Shown here: positions 7,816 to 18,100 of the stretch, one piece after another
Layout: every line of letters begins with the position of its first letter
Numbering within the stretch: position 1 is the stretch's first letter
Origin: Phycisphaerales bacterium
GTDB lineage: Bacteria; Planctomycetota; Phycisphaerae; Phycisphaerales; UBA1924
Direction: 5' to 3'
Length of the DNA: 64,000 nt
Assembly (NCBI GenBank): GCA_020850415.1
Contig: JADZER010000020.1
Location: 28,540-92,539, forward strand
Position numbers and translations under genes: made by a program
The notes under the pieces: generated by a model
What the model was told of the DNA's origin: nothing
The model's input: only the letters and a program-made list of their open reading frames with translations
Database searches by the model: none

Positions 7816-9422
7816 GCCGACGCGGCGGGGCCATCCTGGCGGTGCTGTTCCTGATGGTGATCGGGATCCTGATCGCGGCATCGGTGCTCGTGAGCGCGGA
7901 CGCGGCGGGGGCCACCAGCCGGGCCGAGCTGCACCGCACCCAGTCGCGGGCGCTCGCGTGGTCGGGCGTGCAGGCGCTGATGGCCGAGCTCGCCGAACAG
8001 CGGGACGCCATGCTCGACGGCCAGGCGCCCGAGATCACCGCCGAGTGGGACCTCTACACGCTCGACGACGGGACGCGGGGGGGCGTGCGCCTGATCGACC
8101 TCGACCCGCAGAACCCCGCGATCATCCTCCCGGAGAACGCCAAGCTCGACATCAACACGGCGACGGCCGAGATGCTCGCCCTCGTACCGGGGCTGGACGC
8201 GACCATCGGCGCGGCGATCGTCGCCGCGCGGGGGAGCACGCCCTTCACCAGCGTCGGGCAGCTGCTTGGGGTGGAGGGGGTGACGCCCGAACTGCTCTAC
8301 GGCGAGCGGGGCGACGAGGACGCCCCGCCGGCGCTCGAAGCCCAGCCGCCGGCCCCCGGCGGGGCCCTGGAGGGAGGGCTCGACAGGTACCTGACGGTGT
8401 TCTCCTTCGATCCGAATGTGCAGTCGGGGGTCGGCGAGGGGTCGGAGTTCCGCGGCAAGCTCCGGGTGAATCTCGATCAGAGCTGGTCGGACAAGCTGGG
8501 CGAGGCGATCACCGAGCGGTTCGGGCAGGCGGCGACCGACGCGATCAGGCAGGTGATGGAGTCGGGGCAGTCGTTCAAGACCGACGGCGAGCTCGTGCGG
8601 GTGCTGATGTTCTTCAATGTGGAGCCGGAGGACTGGGTCGAGGTGCTCGATGTATTCACCACCTCCGACGACGAGTTCCTGCGCGGGCGGGTGGACCTCG
8701 GCACCGCGCCGGCCGAGGTCCTGGCGTGCATCCCGGGCATCACCCCCGAGCAGGCCGGGGCGATCGTGAGCGCCCGCGAGGGTGTGGACCCGGCGGTCCG
8801 ATCCAGCCCGGCGTGGCCCGTGATCGAGGGGATCCTGACGCCCGAGGACTTCGCCGAGGCGGCCGACTGGCTCACCACGCGGTCCACCCAGTGGCGCGTC
8901 CGGCTGGAGGCGGGGATCGACCCGGGCGACGCGACGGAGTTCGACGAGTCGACGCCGATGACGCTGGAGCAGATGCTCGAATCCTGGGACGCGCCCGCCG
9001 AGCCCTCGCTGGAGCACCGGGTCGTGCTCGAGGCGGTGATCGATGTGGCCTCGTCCCGGGCCCGGGTGGCCTACCTGCGGGACATCACCATGCTCGAACC
9101 CACGCTGGCGATGCGGGCGGCGTTGCGGGAGGCCGAGGAAGACGGGCCGTTCTCCGGGCCGGAGCCCGTCGTCGGAGGCGAGGAGCCCGAGCCCGACCCC
9201 TTCGACGAGACCGACCCCTTCCTGGCCGACTCGGCGGATTTGGACCCGGACACCGGCGAACCGGGCGAGCAGATGCCGCCCCTCGAGCAGCCGATGGACC
9301 TCCCCGGCGAGGGCGACCCCACGGAGAGCGAGCCGCCGCCCGACGGCCAGCCGCGAACCCCCCCAGACATGATCGACCGGCGCATCGGCCGGTGGACCAC
9401 GCGCAAGGCAGGTGATGCATGA
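7812..9422 (+). CDS. gspK: Type II secretion tip protein GspK
   Basis: 536 residues. It starts RRGGAILAVLFLMVIG; GspK is the one pseudopilin without Glu at +5, as here. It has the helix-hairpin-helix SAM-like inserts typical of GspK: LDINTATAEMLALVPGLD...AIVAARG near 117-140 and VDLGTAPAEVLACIPGIT near 295-312. GspK caps the pseudopilus. The C-terminal ~110 residues are low-complexity Glu/Asp/Pro, ending in an Arg/Lys-rich tail (RRIGRWTTRKAG). Overlaps both neighbours by ATGA. Confidence 0.9.
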   Translation: MSRRGGAILAVLFLMVIGILIAASVLVSADAAGATSRAELHRTQSRALAWSGVQALMAELAEQRDAMLDGQAPEITAEWDLYTLDDGTRGGVRLIDLDPQNPAIILPENAKLDINTATAEMLALVPGLDATIGAAIVAARGSTPFTSVGQLLGVEGVTPELLYGERGDEDAPPALEAQPPAPGGALEGGLDRYLTVFSFDPNVQSGVGEGSEFRGKLRVNLDQSWSDKLGEAITERFGQAATDAIRQVMESGQSFKTDGELVRVLMFFNVEPEDWVEVLDVFTTSDDEFLRGRVDLGTAPAEVLACIPGITPEQAGAIVSAREGVDPAVRSSPAWPVIEGILTPEDFAEAADWLTTRSTQWRVRLEAGIDPGDATEFDESTPMTLEQMLESWDAPAEPSLEHRVVLEAVIDVASSRARVAYLRDITMLEPTLAMRAALREAEEDGPFSGPEPVVGGEEPEPDPFDETDPFLADSADLDPDTGEPGEQMPPLEQPMDLPGEGDPTESEPPPDGQPRTPPDMIDRRIGRWTTRKAGDA

Positions 9423-11008
9423 AACTCCGAGGCAACCTCGCGGTGCTCAACTACGACGGTCACCAGCTCTCGGCGGTGTGGGGCATGGTGCATAAGGACA
9501 GCGTCCGCATCCGCGGCTGGCTCAGCGCCGAGCGCCCGAGCGACCTGGACCCCTCCGACGGGGACGGCGCCGGCGCGTGGGTGGGCAGGGCGCTCAAGGA
9601 GGCCGACTGCTCGACGCGCCAGTGCATCATCGCCGTGCCGCGGGCCAGCGTCGTGCTCAAGCGGTTGAGCTTCCCCACGCTGGCCGAGGGCGCCGACGCG
9701 GACCTCGCGGGCATGGTGTACCTGCAGATGGCGCGCCAGCTGACCATGCCGCTGCACGGCGCAGCCCTGGACTTCGTCCGGCTGCAACCGCCCGCCGGCG
9801 GCGCGGGTCCTGCGCCGACCACCGAGGTTCTCGCCGCGGCGCTCCCGGGTGAGCAGGTGACGGCCTGCCGCACGCTGGCAAAGCACGCCAAGCTCAATCT
9901 CCGCTCGGTCGCGCTGCGGGGCGAGGGCTCGGCGGCGTTGTTCGCGCAGCTCTCGTACACCCAGGACGGCCCGGTGCTGGGCGTCTCCGTCACGCCGCAG
10001 GGCGTGGAGCTGGGCATCGTGTCCGAGGGGCGGGTGGTGTTCTCGCGGGCGGTGGATATCCCGCCGCCCGTCGGGGTGGAGGACTGGCGGGCGTTCGCGG
10101 ACCGCATCAGCGTCGAGGCCAAGCGCTCGCGGATCAGCTTCCGCGGGGCCGGGGAGTCCAAGGATCTGGTCTGCATCGCGATGCTCGGCGACGACTCGCT
10201 GGCGGCGTCGGTGGGCAGGACGCTCAGCGAGGAGCTCAGCCTGCCGTGGGAGGCGGTGCGGTTCCCCAACGCCATCGAGATCCCCTCGGGCATGGACGGC
10301 CCGACGCGGGCGATGCTCGCCCCGCTGATCGGCCTGATGCTGGGCGCCGCGATCAACCGCCCGACCTACGACTTCGCGAACCCCCGCAAGGCGCCGGACA
10401 CCGCCGCGTCGCTCCGCCAGGCCGGCCTGGCGGCGATGCTGGGGCTGGTGATCTTCGGGGGCGGGGGCTGGGTGCTGGCCGACCAGCAGCTCAACTCGCT
10501 GCAGGCGAAGGTCAAGCAGGTGCAGCAGGATCACAAAAAGTACCAGGACCAGTACCTGCGCCAGCTTCGCGCCGAGGCGAGGATCAACCACATCGAGAAG
10601 CTGCGCGAGCCCGCCGTGGACTGGGTGGCCCACCTGGAGTATCTCTCGCGGGCCTCGCCGCCGGCGGGGGCGGCGAGACTGGAGTCGGTCAACGGGTCGA
10701 TCAAGGCCTCCGCGGTGCGGTTCGGGGACTACACCGACGGCGTGTGGGCCGATGCCAAGCGTCTGGCGGACGGCAAGTGGACCAAGAGCGCCTCGGTCGA
10801 GTTCACGATCTCGGGCTCGGCGAGCCGCGAGGTGGCCAACAACTTCCGCGACAGCCTGGTCGCGAGCGATGTCTACCTGACCAGCACGCGCGGGGCGGAT
10901 GTCGCCGGGAAGTTTGAGTACATCCTGACGGCGAGGGCCCCCTCACCGAAGGATGTGGTCAAGGACGAGCCCGCCGAGGCCCCGGCGCGGACCGGGGGTG
11001 CGTCATGA
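9419..11008 (+). CDS. gspL: GspL-like PilM-PilN fusion
   Basis: 529 residues. Residues 1 to ~330 look like a PilM/GspL actin-like cytoplasmic domain: CIIAVPRASVVLKRL is the PilM-type beta-hairpin, and LYMQMAR-type motifs are seen as VYLQMARQLTMP. A single membrane helix lies near 336-356 (LAAMLGLVIFGGGGWVLAD), then a coiled-coil-like stretch LNSLQAKVKQVQQ, then a PilN-like periplasmic domain with VDWVAHLEYLS. This unites PilM and PilN as GspL proteins do. It recruits GspE to the membrane ring. Overlaps gspK and the next gene by ATGA. Confidence 0.8.
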   Translation: MKLRGNLAVLNYDGHQLSAVWGMVHKDSVRIRGWLSAERPSDLDPSDGDGAGAWVGRALKEADCSTRQCIIAVPRASVVLKRLSFPTLAEGADADLAGMVYLQMARQLTMPLHGAALDFVRLQPPAGGAGPAPTTEVLAAALPGEQVTACRTLAKHAKLNLRSVALRGEGSAALFAQLSYTQDGPVLGVSVTPQGVELGIVSEGRVVFSRAVDIPPPVGVEDWRAFADRISVEAKRSRISFRGAGESKDLVCIAMLGDDSLAASVGRTLSEELSLPWEAVRFPNAIEIPSGMDGPTRAMLAPLIGLMLGAAINRPTYDFANPRKAPDTAASLRQAGLAAMLGLVIFGGGGWVLADQQLNSLQAKVKQVQQDHKKYQDQYLRQLRAEARINHIEKLREPAVDWVAHLEYLSRASPPAGAARLESVNGSIKASAVRFGDYTDGVWADAKRLADGKWTKSASVEFTISGSASREVANNFRDSLVASDVYLTSTRGADVAGKFEYILTARAPSPKDVVKDEPAEAPARTGGAS

Positions 11009-12066
11009 AGTCGCTGCACAAGGCCGTGCTGGTCCCGCTGCTCGCCGTGCTCTTCGTGGCGGTGGGGGGGCTGGGCTACTTCCTTCACTTCTACCGCTAC
11101 AAGGCGAAGCTGGACGGCCAGCAGGCGACCAGCGAGACGGCGGTCGACCAGTTCCGCGAGTGGCTGGAGTCGCGTCCCTCGACCGACGAGAAGCTCCGGG
11201 AGATCGCGGCCACCACGCTGGGCTTCAGCTCGGAAGTGGTCGACACCCGTTTCCGCTCGGGCCTCAGCCGCCTGGCACTGACGGCGGGGCTCATCGAGGG
11301 CGACACGGTCATCACACCCCGCGGCGCGCCGACGGCGGTGAAGAACCCCACCGCCGAGAGCCGCGCCGGCAGCATCGCCGAGTTCCGCGACTATCTCGCC
11401 AACGAGTCGATCAGCGCCCCGGACCTGTACCTGATGGAGGCGACGATCAAGGGCTCGGGTTCCTTCGACGCCGTCACCAGGCTGCTCGCGCTCGCCCAGA
11501 CCCAGCCCTGGATCTGGTCGGTCAAGAGCTTCACCCTCAAGCCCCAGGACGACGAGGCGAGGATGTTCGAGATCACCGCGACGGTGACCACCGCGCTGCT
11601 GCCGGACCTGGCCCCGCCCGCCCCCGAGTCCGGGGACGCGCCCAAGCCTGCGATCGAGGCCCCCGAGATCAAGGACCCGGGCGCGGACTACATCCTGGCC
11701 GTGGGCTCGATCGTGAAGCGCAATGTCTTTGCCCCGCCGCCGCCGCCGCCCCCCGAGATTCAGGTCACCCAGGCCAGCACCGATGTAATCCCCAGCGAGG
11801 GGGCGGACCCGGTCACGCCGCCGGCCCCGCCGCCCGCGTATCACGAGTGGCGGCTCACCGGCCTGAGCGGGAGCCCGACTCAAGGTAGACTGGCGTGGAT
11901 GCTCAACACGCGGACGGGCACGGCACGGCTGCTCAGACCCGGCGAGGGGGTGCTCGACGCGGTGCTCGTCGACGCCGAGGCTGAGCGGGCGGTGTTCAAG
12001 ATCGGCGACGCCCGGTACGCGTTGGCTCTGAACGAAACCCTCGCGGACCGCCACCGGGTGGAGTAG
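11005..12066 (+). CDS. GspM/PilO-like protein fused to a GspC/PilP-like homology region
   Basis: 353 residues. One membrane helix near 7-28 (VLVPLLAVLFVAVGGLGYFL), then a PilO/GspM-like alpha/beta periplasmic part to about 225. A Pro run FAPPPPPPPE near 244 follows KRNVFAP, which matches the start of GspC/PilP HR domains (the RNxF motif). The remainder, HEWRLTGLSGSPTQGRLAWM through LRPGEGVLDAVL, is the small beta domain that in GspC or PilP touches the secretin N0 domain. Two connector functions appear to be joined in one chain; no separate gspC is seen. The assignment is inferred from motif order and position. Confidence 0.65.
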   Translation: MKSLHKAVLVPLLAVLFVAVGGLGYFLHFYRYKAKLDGQQATSETAVDQFREWLESRPSTDEKLREIAATTLGFSSEVVDTRFRSGLSRLALTAGLIEGDTVITPRGAPTAVKNPTAESRAGSIAEFRDYLANESISAPDLYLMEATIKGSGSFDAVTRLLALAQTQPWIWSVKSFTLKPQDDEARMFEITATVTTALLPDLAPPAPESGDAPKPAIEAPEIKDPGADYILAVGSIVKRNVFAPPPPPPPEIQVTQASTDVIPSEGADPVTPPAPPPAYHEWRLTGLSGSPTQGRLAWMLNTRTGTARLLRPGEGVLDAVLVDAEAERAVFKIGDARYALALNETLADRHRVE

Positions 12067-12087
12067 GCGGCCCGGCTGACAATTCGG

Positions 12088-12159
12088 TATAGTGGGCACT
12101 AGCTCATGGCCGCGGAGCGGCAAGTCGGGGGAAACCCCGGCTGTTGAAAGGAGTCTCGA
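12088..12159 (+). promoter_or_regulatory. Promoter and GNRA-hairpin leader of the giant secretin gene
   Basis: A -10-like TATAGT at 12088-12093 is followed by a leader with a stable hairpin at 12123-12142: an 8-bp stem (AGTCGGGG with CCCCGGCT, one G-T wobble) closed by a GAAA tetraloop. The Shine-Dalgarno AAAGGAG is at 12147-12153, 6 nt before ATG 12160. Separate control from the overlapping gspH-M genes is likely. Confidence 0.5.
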
Positions 12160-15100
12160 ATGAACCCCCGTGCTCGCACCCGCGCAGCCGTGATCGCTTC
12201 CCTGCTCGCCTCGGCCGGCTCGGCGTCGTCGGCGCTCGCCCTGCAGGACCAGACCCCGCCCCCCGTTGAACAGCCCGCCGCGACGGAGCCTCCGGCCCAG
12301 CCGGCGCCCGCCCAGCCTGAGGCCGCCCAGCCGGCGCCGGCCCAACCCGAGGCCGGCCAACCCAGGCTCGACGCGCGGATCAGCTTCCAGTTCAAGGACA
12401 CGCCCTTCGCGGCGGTCTTTGACTTCTTCAGCCGCGAGACCGGCCTGCCCATCATCCGGGAGACCGAGATCCCGGCGGGGAACATGACCTTCATCGGCGG
12501 GGCCGACTACTCGTTCGAAGAGGCGCTCTCGATCCTGAACCTCAACCTGCGCCTCCACGGGGTGGCCCTGCGCCGGGAGGAGAACTTCCTCTATCTGTCG
12601 ACCGTCAAGGACGCGGTGCGGATGCCCACCCGGGTGGTCGATCTGGCCAGCCTGCCGCCGGATGTCACGCGCGACATGATCGTGACGACCACGATCCCGC
12701 TGGATAACACCCGGGCGTCGCAGGTCGCCGAGCAGATCAAGCCGCTGATCGGCGAGTACGGCGGGATCACGCCGGTGGACGCCCAGAACATGCTGATCCT
12801 GGTCGAGACGGCGGCCCAGTGCGAGCGCATCGCCACGCTGATCCGCTCGATCGACGCGGTCCGCCCCGTCGACTCGGAGTTCCAGCTCTTCAAGCTCCGC
12901 CACGCCAAGGCGGCGCAGGTGGTCGAGGCCCTGAAGGGGTTGGTCGGGCAGAAGCAGCAGACGGTTTTCATCGACAAGGACGGCAATCGGACCGTCGCCG
13001 AGGAGATCGACATCGCGGGGCTGAACCTCCAGCCGGACGAGCGTACGAACTCGGTGATCGCCGTCGGCCCGCGGGCCCGGATCGAGCTGGTTGACCAGCT
13101 CATCGAGATCCTCGATGTGCCGGACGGTCAGCTCGGCGGCGAGCGTCAGATGGTGACCTTCGCGCTCGAGACCATCACGCCCGAGCAGGCGGCCCTGACG
13201 CTCAACTCGCTCTTCGCCGCCGTGCCGGCCGAGTCCAGGCCCACGGTGCTCGCCCTGCCCGAGGCGGCGAAGGTCTCGATCATCGGCGCCCAGTCGCTGG
13301 TGCTGCAGGCGACGGCGCTGATCGGCGAGATCGACCCCGCGGCGGCGACGGGCCGGCCCCGCCAGGCCCAGCCCGAGTCGGTGGTGCGTTCCTTCACGCT
13401 CGAGCACATCAGCCCGGCCCAGGCCGAGTCGATCGCCCGGCGGATGCTCACCGCCCGCCAGCAGCTTGTCGTGCGGTTCAGCCCCACGCCCGACGGCCAG
13501 GGGTTCCTCGTCGCCGGCCCGACCGCGGATGTCCAGACCTTCGAGGACCTGGTCAAGAGCCTCGACCGGCCGGCGACGACGCGGACCGATGTCCGGGTGG
13601 TGCGCCTGGACACGGCCGACCCCCAGCCGCTGATCGACCGCGCGCTCCAGCTCGACAAGCTCACCGACGAGGGCGCGAAGGACCCGGTGACGGTGACCGT
13701 CGACGCGGAGAGCCGCAGCGCCACCATCGTCGGCTCGACGGGCGCGATCGCCCGTTTCGAGCGCCGGCTGGGCGAGGTGAAGGGGCAGATCGTCGTGCAG
13801 ACGACCTCCAAGACCTACACCCTCACCACCGCCAAGCCCAGCGAGATGATCCCCAAGCTCTCCCGCCTGGCCCAGCCCCTGCTCACGCCCGACGACGGCG
13901 CGCCCTACAACGCGCCGCGGTTCGAGGCGCTCGACGAGCTAGATTCCCTGATCGTGCGCGCCGAGCCCGAGCAGTTCGCGGTGCTCGACGAGCTGATCGC
14001 CCAGTTCGACACCGACGAGCCGGTCCGGCGCGACTTCCGCGTGGCCCGCGTCACCAACGGGACCCCCGCCGAGGTCCGCGACCGGGCACTCGCCCTCATG
14101 GCCGAGGTGAACAAGGGGCTCGACGAGGACGAGCAGATCGAGGTCGAGGTGCAGCTCGACGAGGCCTCGGGCAACCTGATGATCTTCGCCGACAGCCCGA
14201 GCATGCAGCAGTTCACCGGCCTCATCCAGCAGGTGCAGCAGCTCGTCCCGCCGGAGCGGACGACGCGCGTGCTCGATGTGCAGAACATCGAGGCCGCGGC
14301 GATCCTGCCGGCCCTGCAGGAGCTCCTCGCGACCGCCGACCCGATCGACCCGGGTCGCGAGGTGCCGACGCCGACCATCTCCGTGCTTGAGCGCACCAAC
14401 TCGTTCATCGTGACGGCGGAGAACGCCCAGCACCAGATCATCCAGCAGCTCGTCCAGCGCCTGGACAAGCCGGACGCGACGGACCTGCCGCCGATGCGGA
14501 TCCTCCAGCTCCGCACCGCCGACGCGGTGACCATCGCGTCGACCCTGCAGCAGCGGTACGCCCGGCGCCCGCTCACCGAGCGGACGGCCGAGCCGGTGGA
14601 CATCCAGGCCGAGGCGCAGACCAACACGCTGATCGTGGCGGCACACGACAAGCTGTTCGAGGACATCAAGGCCCAGGTGGACATCTTCAACAAGGAGGGC
14701 GCCGCCGAGCCCGAGCGCACCACCAAGCTCTTCCCGCTCAAGGTCGCGCGGGCCACCGATGTCGCCAGCGCCATGGACAAGCTCTACCCCGAGCCTCCCA
14801 TGCCCGCCGACCGCTACGGCCGGCCGATGCCCTGGCTGCGCGAGAAGAAGGAGCTCACCGTCTCGGCCGACCCCTCCAGCAACTCGCTGATCTTCGATGC
14901 GCCGACGGACCGAATCCCCGACCTCGAGGAGCTGGCCGAGCAGCTCGACCGGGTCGAGATCCCGCCCCAGGCCCAGCTGCGGACCTTCCGCGTCATCAAG
15001 GGCGACATCAACACGATCGCGTCGACGCTCAGCGGCCTGGCCCGGCAGGGCGCCCTCTCCGCGCCCGCGCAGCCCGGCAAGCAGGCCGTGCAGGTCATGG

Positions 15101-18100
15101 TGCAGGCCGAACCGCGGTCCAACACCCTGATTGTCGCGGGCGATGAGATCACCTTCACCAAGGTCGAGGAGATCCTCAAGAGCCTCTCGGCGGTGCCGGT
15201 CGAGAAGTCGCTCCGGATCTTCCCGATCGCCAATGTCGCGGCCGCGGATGTCAAGGACCGCGCCCTGACGATCTACAACGCCCAGATCGAGGGCCTGCCC
15301 GACGCCGAGCCGGTCGAGATCTCGATCAACGCCGACTCGAACTCGCTCGAGGTGGTGGGGGATGTCGACGGGCTGCTGCGGTTCAGCGCGATAATCGACC
15401 AGCTCCAGCGCCAGATCGGCTCGCAGCGCGAGATCCGGCTGATCGAGCTCAAGCTCGCCAAGGTCACCGACATCGTGCAGTTCCTCGGCGAGATGGTGGC
15501 GGCCAACAAGGCCCTGACCATGCAGGGCGGCCCGACGCCCGTCTTCGAGCCGATCGAGACGACCAACTCGTTGATGGTCGCCGCCCAGCCGAACCAGATG
15601 GCGATCATCGAGGCACTGGTGCGCTCGGTGGACGCGCAGCAGGCCGGGGAGCGCCCGCCGCTGCGCATCCTGCGCCTCCGCACGACCGACGCGACGGGCC
15701 TTGCGCAGGTGCTGCAGGATTCCTACGCCGGGCGCCCGGTGGAGGAGCGGACCAAGAAGCCGGTGGACATCCAGGCCGACGCCGCGACCAACACGCTGAT
15801 CGTCTCGGCGCACCCGGAGATGCTGCCCGAGATCGAGCAGATCGTCACCGAGCTGAACGAGACGCGGGCGATGGACGCCGAGGGTCGTGAGATCCGCATC
15901 TTCCCGCTCGCGTGGGCCCGGGCCGACGAGCTGGCCAAGACCATCGACGAGATGTTCCCCGAGCCGCCGATCCCGGTGGACCGGTTCGGGCGCGCCCAGC
16001 CGCAGCTCAAGCAGCCCAAGGAGGTCTTCGTTCGGGCGGACCGGGCGACCAACTCGCTGATCGTCGACGCCCCGGCCCAGCGCCTCGCGGGCTTCGAGCA
16101 GATCGTCAAGAGCCTCGACCAGCAGAACCTCGCCGACGATGTCGAGGTCCGGTCCTACCGCGTCGAGCGGGCCGACCTGCAGGCCGTCGCGAGGACCCTC
16201 CAAGATCTCTCCACCAGCGGCGCGTTCCGGGCCAACAGCCGCACGCCGGTCACCATCAACACCGAGCCGACCACGCGGACGCTGATCGTCAGCGGCCCCA
16301 GCGAGGTCTTCGCGCATGTCGACGCGGTGCTCGACTCGTTCGGGCAGACGCCCGACCGGCCCGAGCCGGCGATGAAGATGTACCCGCTGAAGTTCGCGCG
16401 GGCCGAGCAGCTCCAGACCCTCCTGACCGACCTGCTCGCCACCCGCCTGCGGGCCGAGGAGGAGAGGGCCGGGCGCAGCGCCGATGGCATTGAGTCGCTG
16501 CTGGATGTCGCCTCGCACGCCCCCTCCAACACGCTCATCATCACCGCCCCGCCCTCGATCCAGCAGATCGCCGAGGAGCTGATCAAGAGCCTCGACACCG
16601 AGGCCGCCGCGGCCGGGCGGCGCAGCATCCGCGTCATGCCCCTCACCTACGCCGACGCCACGGAGGTGTCGCGCAATCTCACCCAGGCGCTCCCGACCAT
16701 GGACCTGCCCGGCGGCGGGGATGTCTCGATCATCGCCGCGTCCGGGTCGAACGCGATCATCCTCTCCGGCGCGAGCGCCGACCTGAAGAAGATCGAGGAG
16801 CTCGTCGAGCCGCTGGATGTCCGGCCGGTTGATCCGGAGACGATGGGCGTCGAGACCTTCTCCCTCCAGTTCGCCGAGGCCGGCAAGATCGCGACGACGG
16901 TGCAGAGCCTGCTGGTCGAGCAGCAGGAGACCGACCCGCGGATCCTGGCCTACCAGATCCGGTACTCGCGGAACCCCACCCTCTTCAAGACGCCGTCGAT
17001 CCGCGTCGAGGCCGAGGGCCGGACCAACTCGCTGATCGTGTCCGGTCCGTCGGCGACGCTCGAGCTGGCCAAGACCATCATCGAGCGGCTGGACCAGCCC
17101 GCCGAGCAGAGCGACCGCACCGTCGCGACCTTCACGCCGGCCAAGGCCGACCCCCAGCAGCTCGTCGCGCTGGTGACGCAGATCGTCTCGGAGACGCTGC
17201 CCCAGGAGCGCCGCGCGCTGGAGCTGACCGCCCAGCCGGGCAGCCGCTCGGTCGTCGCCATCGGCAGCCAGGCCCAGATCGCCGAGGCCATGAAGCTCCT
17301 CGCCGACTTCGACGAGCGGGCGTTCGACCTGCCCGATGTCGAGCTCACGGTCATCGACCTCGAGCACGCCGACGCGGGCGCGGTCGCGCGGACCGTCGAG
17401 GCCCTCGCCGCCGACCGCTCCCGCTGGCCCGCGAGCCTGCGCGACGCCGAGAAGGCCGGGCTGACGATCGCCGCCCCGCGGATCACCGCCGACGCCGTGA
17501 CCAACCGCCTCGTCGTCAGCGCCCCCGGGCCGCTCGCCCCGATCGTGCGCGAGCTGGTCGCCACGCTCGACAGACCGTCCGGGCGCGATGTGCAGGTCCG
17601 CCTGTTCCCGCTCAAGCAGGGCGTGGCCGTCTCCGTCGCCGCGGCCCTCCAGACCGCGTTCCAGGCCGGGACCAAGCCCGGCGAGCCCCCGGCCACCGCC
17701 ACCGCCGAGCCCACCAGCAACACCGTCGTCGTCGCCGGCAGCGCCGAGCGGCTGGCCCAGGCCGAGTCGCTCGTCCGGGCCATGGACGAGACGGTCGAGC
17801 CCAACGGCATGGCCGTCCGCACGATCGTGCTCAAGCACGCCCGCGCCGAGTCGCTCGCGCCCGTGCTCGAGCAGGTCCTCACGCAGGAGTCCCCGATCGA
17901 GGCCGTCCCCGAGTGGTCGCGGTACCAGTTCTACCTCCGAAGCCCCGAGCTCATGGACCAGGGCTCGGGCGTGCGGGTCGCGGCCGAGAAGCGGCTCAAC
18001 GCCATCATCGTCGCCGCCCCGCTCGATGTCATCGCCCTGGCCGCGGACATCATCGCCGAGCTCGACACCCCGCCCACCGGCCCCGGCGCCGGGCGGATGG

